Notes under the pieces: model-generated | Database searches by the model: none | What the model saw: the letters and a program-made list of their open reading frames with translations, nothing else | Told to the model about the DNA's origin: nothing | Shown here: positions 1 to 4,553 of the stretch, one piece after another | How the letters are laid out: each line of letters begins with the position of its first letter | How positions within the stretch are numbered: the stretch's first letter is position 1 | Program-made: the position numbers and the translations under genes | Assembly (NCBI GenBank): GCA_038256935.1 | Contig: JBBSJV010000067.1 | Coordinates: forward strand, 1-8,090 | Direction of reading: 5' to 3' | Length of the DNA stretch: 8,090 bases | Origin: JBBSJV01 sp038256935 | GTDB lineage: Bacteria; Patescibacteriota; JACMRA01

Positions 1-1117
1 ATCGTAGAGTATTAATACTATCCGAGCCATCAATATAATCTATATATGCCATCAATAAAAAATACAGCTGCCTAATCTTAGCAAAGTCGGTTATTGATAA
101 TATATCTTGAGTTGTTAAATCCTTATTTAGTGTCTTTAAATAGGTTTTTAAAAATTGCTTAGTTTGCAGCTTTGCTTCTTCTGGGCCGTGCATGTAATGA
201 GCTTTTTTTGCTATACCCCAAACCAAACCTCCAAGGCAAAATGCAATTGGTCTCCATCTGATATCGTCAAAATCGATTACGGATAGTTTATCTCCCTCTT
301 TAGTTTCGATTAAGTTCAATAAATGGTAGTCACCATGACAAAAACCGTGAGTTAAATTATGACCAACTTCAAGATTTTCATATTTTTTAATCAAAAACTC
401 TAGTTCTGATATAGCTCGGAATATATATAGTTTTAACTGAAAATCAATCTCGTCTTTACTGTTATTTTTCATCACTTCTCTAGCTGAAGAGCAAATATAC
501 TTTATATGAGAATAATCAGGATCTTTATTCAGAGGTGTGGGTAGTTCAAAAAGGCTGGACTGGATTTTAGCACTAATTTCGGCAAGGTTTTTACCTATTT
601 TATCATAATGCTTGGGATTGCGACCAACTATTTCTTCTGTCACCATTGCAAGCCATATTTCGCTATCTCCATTATTTCCTATGCCAAAAGTAGATATACT
701 GTCACCATTTAGATTGGAAATTGGATTAGGTGTGGGCAATCCATTTGATTGTAGCAATCTAAGAGCCCTACTTTCTAAGTATACTAAATCTGAAGCTTTG
801 CCATTTCTGCTATAGACTCTAAGGTAATAGCCATTTAAATCTTCTTTGGGATCTTGATTTTTATCTTTCTTATTCCTAAAGTAATAAGTAGTATTCATAT
901 CGCCTCGATATTCTCTTTCAGTTTCAATATCATTCAAACTAAGGCCATATTGATTTAAAACACCTACAACAATGGCTTTCTCTTTCCATTTTGGAGACTC
1001 GTGTAATTTTTGAGGAAGTTGTGCAACTTTTGCAGGTAAGACTTCTACGTGACCATCTAAATGTTCTCTATTATCCGTAAGAATCGCTACTTCAGTCATA
1101 TGCAATGCTATTTGCAT
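1..1117 (-). CDS. Phosphotransferase of the aminoglycoside phosphotransferase / homoserine kinase-like fold, 3' end outside the window
   Basis: This reading frame is open from the ATG at 1117 to the window edge (372 codons, no stop reached), so it is partial at the C-terminus. The translation shows the APH-type kinase layout. Residues about 65-75 (GDMNTTYYF) fit the nucleotide-binding strand pair, YYLRVYS fits the strand that normally carries the ATP-contacting residue, and ESRALRLL fits the following helix. The catalytic loop HGDYHLLN lies at 261-268 with catalytic Asp263 and Asn268, and IDFDD gives the metal-binding Asp282. This is family knowledge: such proteins transfer phosphate from ATP to a small hydroxylated substrate in the cytoplasm. 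The substrate cannot be read here; homoserine, choline, an aminoglycoside or a sugar are all possible. An in-frame TGA lies 18 bases upstream of the ATG. A second in-frame ATG at 1099 is an equally plausible start, as neither has a Shine-Dalgarno sequence. It lies 55 bases downstream of the ABC-F gene on the same strand, so cotranscription is likely; a lone TATAGT (1150-1145) without a -35 box is the only local promoter hint. Confidence 0.85.
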   Translation of the reverse strand, partial: MQIALHMTEVAILTDNREHLDGHVEVLPAKVAQLPQKLHESPKWKEKAIVVGVLNQYGLSLNDIETEREYRGDMNTTYYFRNKKDKNQDPKEDLNGYYLRVYSRNGKASDLVYLESRALRLLQSNGLPTPNPISNLNGDSISTFGIGNNGDSEIWLAMVTEEIVGRNPKHYDKIGKNLAEISAKIQSSLFELPTPLNKDPDYSHIKYICSSAREVMKNNSKDEIDFQLKLYIFRAISELEFLIKKYENLEVGHNLTHGFCHGDYHLLNLIETKEGDKLSVIDFDDIRWRPIAFCLGGLVWGIAKKAHYMHGPEEAKLQTKQFLKTYLKTLNKDLTTQDILSITDFAKIRQLYFLLMAYIDYIDGSDSINTLR

Positions 1118-1172
1118 AAAGTGAAGGTTTAATCAAATCCAATAACTATACAAATACTCAGGTATTATGATT

Positions 1173-2645
1173 TTAAGAATTCTTCTCAATTAGTTTTTCT
1201 AAATCTATTACCTCTTCGATCTTAATTTGGGAGACAAAATCGGGCATGTGACTAACCAGTATCATAGCTCCTTCGTATTCATCCAAGGCTTTGGCAATAA
1301 TTGGTAAATGTCTAAAGTTTATGTGATTGGTAGGCTCATCTAATATTAATAACCCTGGTTTTTGCAGGACTAGATGAGTAAAGGCAACTAAACCTTTTTG
1401 CCCCTCAGAAAGGTCTCCAATGCGGGTGTTGATTACTTCAGCTGTTACCAAAAATCCAGCGGCAACTTTTCGAATATACTCTTCATTACCATCAGCTGAG
1501 TGAATGACTAAAGATTCTCTGACAGTTTTGTTAAAATCAAGGGTAGAAAAATCTTGCCTGTAGTAACCAATTTCTAAACCATCAGCAATCTGAAGTCCAG
1601 GGACTTGATTTGTAGCCAGAGCTTCAAGAAGGGTAGTTTTGCCAATTCCGTTTGGACCTTTGAGCTGGATATGCTTTCCTTTGTATAATCTAAGATCAAT
1701 CTTGGCTTGCACAGGGTCTCCGTGTTGCATCAGTTGTACTTTTTCTACCGCCATGGAATCTCCACTTAATTCGTCTTGGCAAGGAATAGTAAATGGCCGG
1801 ATGGTTCTATCTTCACGGCGAACTTCTACCTTTCCTTCTTCAGCTTCTTCAACGTCATCGCGCAATTTAGCTGCCAGTCTTCTCATCTTTCCACCTTTAT
1901 TTGCAAAGAAGTTAATTTTATCTTTTTTCTCAGCAATTTCTTTTTGCATGCGAGCATTTTGTAGGTTCTCACGCTCGATTTGTTTGGCAATTTGGTCTTT
2001 TACATCGTAGTAGTTTCCATCATACATTTCAACCTGATGCTTGTGAACGTCTAGGTACCAAACAGTATCAGTGAAAGAGTTTAAAAAGTCGGCATCATGA
2101 GAAATCACAACCACAGTCTTATCGTACATGATAAGATACATCATCAGATGATCAATACCTTCTTGATCCAAGTTATTAGTAGGTTCATCCAGTAATAGAA
2201 TATCTGGGTTTTGAATCAAAGCAAATGCTAAAAGTAGTCTTGCCTGTTGCCCCCCTGATAATTGTTTAACCAGTCTATCGTAGTCTGTGATTTGGAGGTT
2301 CACAACTTCAAAAACGTTTTTGATCAATTGGTCTAAATTGTATTTCTTTTCATCAAAGGCTCTCTCAAAATATTGCCTCAATGTCATCTCTCTTTCATCT
2401 TGAGCAATTGTTTGTTTGGCATGTCCTATTGATAGACTTTCATTTCGTATAATCCTACCTTCTTTTGGCTGGTAGTGCTTTAGAATCATACCTAGGATAG
2501 TACTTTTACCTGCTCCATTTTGTCCCATGATGGTTACTTTGGCTCCTTCGCGGAGGATGAAATTTGCTTCTTCGAGGATGGTTTTAGTTTCTCCAAATTC
2601 AAAGGTTACATTATCAAATCTTAAGATTACTTCATTTGCTGCCAT
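1173..2645 (-). CDS. ABC-F family ATPase with two nucleotide-binding domains
   Basis: The 490-residue protein has two ABC ATPase domains and no membrane segments, which defines the ABC-F class. Domain 1: Walker A GQNGAGKST (41-49), signature LSGGQ (129-133), Walker B with DEPTNNLD (153-160), H-loop SH (182-183). A charged, helix-forming linker of about 80 residues (211-290, rich in K, E and R) follows. Domain 2: Walker A GPNGIGKT (330-337), signature LSEGQ (412-416), Walker B with DEPTNH (436-441), H-loop SH (465-466). Known members (EttA, Uup, YbiT, and antibiotic-resistance types such as Vga and Lsa) bind the ribosomal E site and act in translation or protect against ribosome-targeting drugs. 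Which role applies here is not readable. The spacing between Walker A and signature in domain 1 leaves no room for the EttA-type arm insertion. Domain 2 has DEPTNHIN where HLD is usual. The ATG at 2645 has no Shine-Dalgarno; the promoter lies in the palindromic divergent region upstream. The kinase gene follows after 55 bases. Confidence 0.92.
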   Translation of the reverse strand: MAANEVILRFDNVTFEFGETKTILEEANFILREGAKVTIMGQNGAGKSTILGMILKHYQPKEGRIIRNESLSIGHAKQTIAQDEREMTLRQYFERAFDEKKYNLDQLIKNVFEVVNLQITDYDRLVKQLSGGQQARLLLAFALIQNPDILLLDEPTNNLDQEGIDHLMMYLIMYDKTVVVISHDADFLNSFTDTVWYLDVHKHQVEMYDGNYYDVKDQIAKQIERENLQNARMQKEIAEKKDKINFFANKGGKMRRLAAKLRDDVEEAEEGKVEVRREDRTIRPFTIPCQDELSGDSMAVEKVQLMQHGDPVQAKIDLRLYKGKHIQLKGPNGIGKTTLLEALATNQVPGLQIADGLEIGYYRQDFSTLDFNKTVRESLVIHSADGNEEYIRKVAAGFLVTAEVINTRIGDLSEGQKGLVAFTHLVLQKPGLLILDEPTNHINFRHLPIIAKALDEYEGAMILVSHMPDFVSQIKIEEVIDLEKLIEKNS

Positions 2646-2682
2646 GATATTAAATATTAATTATAAAGGGTTATTTGAACGA

Positions 2683-2712
2683 ATTAAAGCCGTTTTTATG
2701 AGTTTTTGTCAA
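2683..2712 (-). promoter_or_regulatory. Putative promoter of the ABC-F gene
   Basis: On the minus strand a perfect -35 TTGACA (2712-2707) is followed after 18 bases by TTTAAT (2688-2683), one mismatch from the -10 consensus. Transcription would start near 2676, giving a leader of about 30 bases. An alternative, perfect TATAAT at 2665-2660 lies closer to the gene but has only a poor -35 (TTTAAT). The first pair is preferred for its -35 box; both might act in tandem. Confidence 0.55.
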
Positions 2713-2720
2713 GCTTGACA
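2707..2720. repeat. Perfect 14-bp palindrome containing both divergent -35 boxes
   Basis: TGTCAAGCTTGACA reads the same on both strands. Its right half contains the -35 box of the rightward toxin-antitoxin promoter and its left half contains, on the other strand, the -35 box of the leftward ABC-F promoter, only 2 bases apart. A dimeric repressor bound here would cover both promoters. The symmetry could also be a simple by-product of two consensus -35 boxes placed back to back. Confidence 0.7.
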
Positions 2721-2743
2721 GTTATTATAAATATATCCATAAT
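2715..2743 (+). promoter_or_regulatory. Promoter of the toxin-antitoxin operon
   Basis: A perfect -35 TTGACA (2715-2720), a 17-base spacer and CATAAT (2738-2743, one mismatch) form a near-consensus housekeeping promoter. Start of transcription is expected near 2750. This fixes the antitoxin start: the longer in-frame TTG at 2706 lies upstream of the promoter and cannot be on the mRNA, whereas the ATG at 2775 is about 25 bases downstream. A GATAAT at 2760-2765 could be a second, weaker -10 that would put the start almost at the ATG. Confidence 0.7.
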
Positions 2744-2774
2744 TTGGCTAAATTCAACCGATAATTACCAATTT

Positions 2775-3050
2775 ATGTCCTACCGTGTATTAATCCCTAA
2801 AGATGTTCAAAGTTTAATCGAGGAGATAAGGCCATATTTATCTGATGAAATGAAAGAAATTGATGTAATTAGAACTGTCCTAGTTGATTTTAAATTAAAT
2901 CGCAATTTATCTAAATTAGATGAGAATGGATTCAATACTACCACTAAAAAAAGATTACTCAAAGCTAAAGAAGAGTTAGAAGATGATAAAGCTTCTAATT
3001 TTAAAAACTTTGATGACGTTATAGAATATGCCAAAAATAATTCTAAGTAG
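2775..3050 (+). CDS. Antitoxin of a YoeB-type toxin-antitoxin pair
   Basis: The 91-residue, highly charged protein starts at the ATG at 2775; the in-frame TTG at 2706 is rejected because it precedes the promoter. It directly precedes, and overlaps by 23 bases, a clear YoeB/Txe toxin gene, the classical antitoxin-first order. By position it should bind and neutralise the toxin and repress the operon. The N-terminus reads as a short strand (YRVLIP, 3-8) followed by two helices (about 10-22 and 28-42), a ribbon-helix-helix-like layout as in RelB antitoxins. I do not see the YefM/Phd start that normally accompanies YoeB. Residues 48-75 are polar and probably flexible. The C-terminal NFKNFDDVIEYAKN (76-88) has the look of a toxin-wrapping antitoxin tail. 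There is no Shine-Dalgarno. The assignment rests on context and predicted shape, as I do not recognise a named family by sequence. Confidence 0.75.
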   Translation: MSYRVLIPKDVQSLIEEIRPYLSDEMKEIDVIRTVLVDFKLNRNLSKLDENGFNTTTKKRLLKAKEELEDDKASNFKNFDDVIEYAKNNSK

Positions 3051-3291
3051 CCAAGCTATTGAAGACATGGTATATTTTACAAGCGGAGAAATAAAATTAC
3101 TCGGTAAAATTGCAAGACTTTTGGAGTCGATTAGTAAAAATCCCTACTCAGGAATAGGCAAGCCCGAACCATTAAAGCATGATTTTCAGGGATACTGGAG
3201 TAGAAGAATAGATCAAAAACACAGACTGATATACAAAGTAGAAGAAAATGCAATTTTAATAGTATCGTTTAAAGGTCATTATGATGATTAA
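3028..3291 (+). CDS. yoeB: YoeB/Txe-family mRNA interferase toxin
   Basis: The 87-residue protein has the family's usual length and hallmark blocks: NPYSGIGKPEPLKHD (38-52), GYWSRRI (55-61), HRLIYKV (65-71) and a C-terminal GHYDD (83-87). By alignment from memory to E. coli YoeB, the catalytic residues are conserved: Glu47 (E46), Arg66 (R65), His84 (H83) and Tyr85 (Y84). YoeB toxins enter the ribosomal A site and cut mRNA at translated codons, stopping growth until the antitoxin is restored. The N-terminal SSQAIEDMVYF matches the family pattern SxxAWEDYxYW with Trp replaced by Ile. The gene overlaps the antitoxin by 23 bases in a different frame, so the two are translated from one mRNA and probably coupled. 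No deletion or stop interrupts the frame, and all active-site residues remain, so the toxin should be functional. The convergent protease gene ends 30 bases downstream and no clear terminator separates them. Confidence 0.93.
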   Translation: MPKIILSSQAIEDMVYFTSGEIKLLGKIARLLESISKNPYSGIGKPEPLKHDFQGYWSRRIDQKHRLIYKVEENAILIVSFKGHYDD

Positions 3292-3320
3292 TTTAAAGGT
3301 AGTTGAGAATTTTTTGGTTT

Positions 3321-4379
3321 TTAGTAGCTAAAAGGAGATCTCTCGGATTTTGGAATTTCAGGAAGTGTAGAATATTCGCTCAAATCGACTGTGGAATTTG
3401 TAAATAATGATATACCTCTGTAACCCATATTTGTTGCAATTGTTATTCCGTATGCACTAGTTAAATACTGACTCAACAAATCTAATAATTCAGGACCTCT
3501 AAGGGTTTTGATATTTGGATCTACTAAAAATTCAGGATTAGTTTCAGGATCAAACTGATAAATAACTGACACCGACCCTTTTTCTATTAGAATATAGTGA
3601 AGACTATCTGCAAACATATGATCTAATCCAGCGGAGTATATACCTACCAAATCTATTTTTCCAGTTTCAGAGTTAGTTGACAGTACAGGACTACCTGAAG
3701 CTCCCTCTACTGCATTCTGTTGCTGTTGTTCCTCCTCAGGTACATATGTAATCATTAAATGCTCGGTAAGTCCATCTGCTGATGTTAGTAATAAAAATGG
3801 TGTCGGGAGTAAATCTGTAGATTGAATTTCTGGACTGTATCCATTGTCGCAACCTATTGAATCTGAATTCTCGTCTCTATAAGTGTTCATCTGTAATGCA
3901 GAATTTCTTTTAACAAGTGTTGTAGTCATCTCAAATGTCGAGAGCAAGCCATTATTAAAAGTTTCCCACATAGGTTCCAAACCTGCTAATTCCTGATTAT
4001 GAGTGTTTAATTCAGGAGGAAAAAGAACCATACCATCAATAGAAGAAATATAGGCATACGTGTTTTTTGAAAAAGGTTCAGAAAGGTTAGTACGACTTGT
4101 TGAAATTGATAAAACATTTGCCTCATCGCTACCCACAATAGGTCCGGCTACATGAACATTAAATGCAACTCCAGTAAAAACCGATCCGTCATCTGCATAA
4201 ATATTTAAAAGTGAGCCGCTTCCAACTACGACCTGGTTATCTAAAAAAATGCAAATTGGAGCTACAGTTGCAGATGTTTCTCCAATTTCAACATCTATTT
4301 GATTTTCTTGTCTTTCAAATCCAGACTCCGATACATTTGAAAGACATCCTGAGCTGAATACTAATAAACTAGCACACAC
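3321..4379 (-). CDS. Predicted lipoprotein with a trypsin-like serine protease domain
   Basis: The protein of 352 residues as drawn starts at a GTG at 4379, the only standard start left in this frame. It begins with a hydrophobic stretch ending in a lipobox-like FSSGC (Cys12), suggesting export and lipid anchoring. Chymotrypsin-fold landmarks follow in order: VGSGSLLN (52-59), then VFTGVAFNVHVAG (67-79) with His76 as candidate catalytic His (compare GSG...TNxHV in HtrA-like enzymes), SDEANVLSI (84-92) with Asp85 as a possible catalytic Asp, and GASGSPVL (226-233) with Ser228 as nucleophile, followed by IDLVGIYSAG, the usual strand after it. The substrate is unknown; an envelope or surface proteolytic role is inferred. 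The His-Ser spacing of about 150 residues is long and includes an EEEQQQQ tract (215-221). The signal peptide is oddly short and lacks a positively charged start. Further ORF remnants upstream suggest the true start lies elsewhere. The Asp assignment is the weakest. Confidence 0.65.
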   Translation of the reverse strand: MCASLLVFSSGCLSNVSESGFERQENQIDVEIGETSATVAPICIFLDNQVVVGSGSLLNIYADDGSVFTGVAFNVHVAGPIVGSDEANVLSISTSRTNLSEPFSKNTYAYISSIDGMVLFPPELNTHNQELAGLEPMWETFNNGLLSTFEMTTTLVKRNSALQMNTYRDENSDSIGCDNGYSPEIQSTDLLPTPFLLLTSADGLTEHLMITYVPEEEQQQQNAVEGASGSPVLSTNSETGKIDLVGIYSAGLDHMFADSLHYILIEKGSVSVIYQFDPETNPEFLVDPNIKTLRGPELLDLLSQYLTSAYGITIATNMGYRGISLFTNSTVDLSEYSTLPEIPKSERSPFSY

Positions 4380-4447
4380 GCTGTTTGTTATCCATCTAGG
4401 GATTTAGGGCTTGGAAGCTCACTACTTGACATGCATTTTCATTTTAA
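4380..4447 (-). other. 5' leader of the protease gene with short upstream reading frames
   Basis: If transcription starts near 4447 from the promoter upstream, the leader to the GTG is about 68 bases. It holds three tiny frames. MKMHVK starts at the ATG at 4442 in the protease frame and is stopped by TAG then TGA. MSSSELPSPKSLDG starts at the ATG at 4432 in another frame. MDNKQRVC starts at the ATG at 4395, overlaps the GTG start and ends at TAG 4371-4369. The protease frame itself continues open upstream of the GTG for eight codons (IPRWITNS) to a TAA. Confidence 0.5.
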
Positions 4448-4453
4448 TACCTT

Positions 4454-4482
4454 ATTATAGCATATTTAGCTATATTTATCAA
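4454..4482 (-). promoter_or_regulatory. Promoter of the lipoprotein protease gene
   Basis: On the minus strand TTGATA (4482-4477, one mismatch) is followed after exactly 17 bases by a perfect TATAAT (4459-4454). Transcription should start near 4447, only about 5 bases before an ATG at 4442 and 68 bases before the GTG drawn as the protease start. A 6-bp inverted repeat fills the spacer and reaches into the -10 box. Confidence 0.65.
4456..4474. repeat. Inverted repeat in the spacer of the protease promoter, possible operator
   Basis: TATAGC (4456-4461) and GCTATA (4469-4474) are perfect 6-bp arms around a 7-base centre. The element lies between the -35 and -10 boxes of the protease promoter and overlaps the -10. 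This is a typical operator position, but arms this short and AT-rich also arise by chance in such DNA. Confidence 0.3.
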
Positions 4483-4518
4483 ATATTAAAAATTAAATTT
4501 TCACTTGAGCATTGTTGG

Positions 4519-4547
4519 TTGACGTAGTAATAACATGATATTATATT
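4519..4547 (+). promoter_or_regulatory. Promoter of polA, predicted to give a leaderless mRNA
   Basis: TTGACG (4519-4524, one mismatch), a 17-base spacer and TATATT (4542-4547, one mismatch). The expected start of transcription, about 7 bases after the -10 box, falls at 4553-4555, that is on the polA ATG at 4554. An overlapping extended -10 candidate (TGA then TATTAT, 4536-4544) would place it only a few bases earlier. Either way there is no room for a ribosome binding site. Confidence 0.65.
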
Positions 4548-4553
4548 TAGGTC

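Noticed and set aside
612..815. Plus-strand open frame of 67 codons
   Set aside because: It is antisense to the kinase gene, which shows clear catalytic motifs on the minus strand.
1153..1166. Small hairpin (AATAC/GTATT with a 4-base loop) after the ABC-F stop as a terminator
   Set aside because: The stem is only 5 bp, AT-only except one pair, and no T-run follows in the minus-strand direction.
1639..2010. Plus-strand frame of 123 codons within the ABC-F region
   Set aside because: It is the antisense shadow of the ABC-F gene and resembles no known protein.
2706..2774. N-terminal extension of the antitoxin from a TTG codon at 2706
   Set aside because: It lies upstream of the near-consensus promoter (2715-2743), so it would not be on the transcript; the ATG at 2775 fits the promoter and a normal antitoxin length.
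3319..3333. TTTTAG/CTAAAA hairpin at the convergent ends of the toxin and protease genes as a terminator
   Set aside because: The 6-bp stem has one G-C pair and a 3-base loop; too weak to call, though T-rich DNA precedes it.
4369..4442. UGA or other stop reassignment to join MKMHVK at 4442 with the protease frame
   Set aside because: The frame contains TAG, TGA and TAA in succession, so reassigning one codon would not open it.
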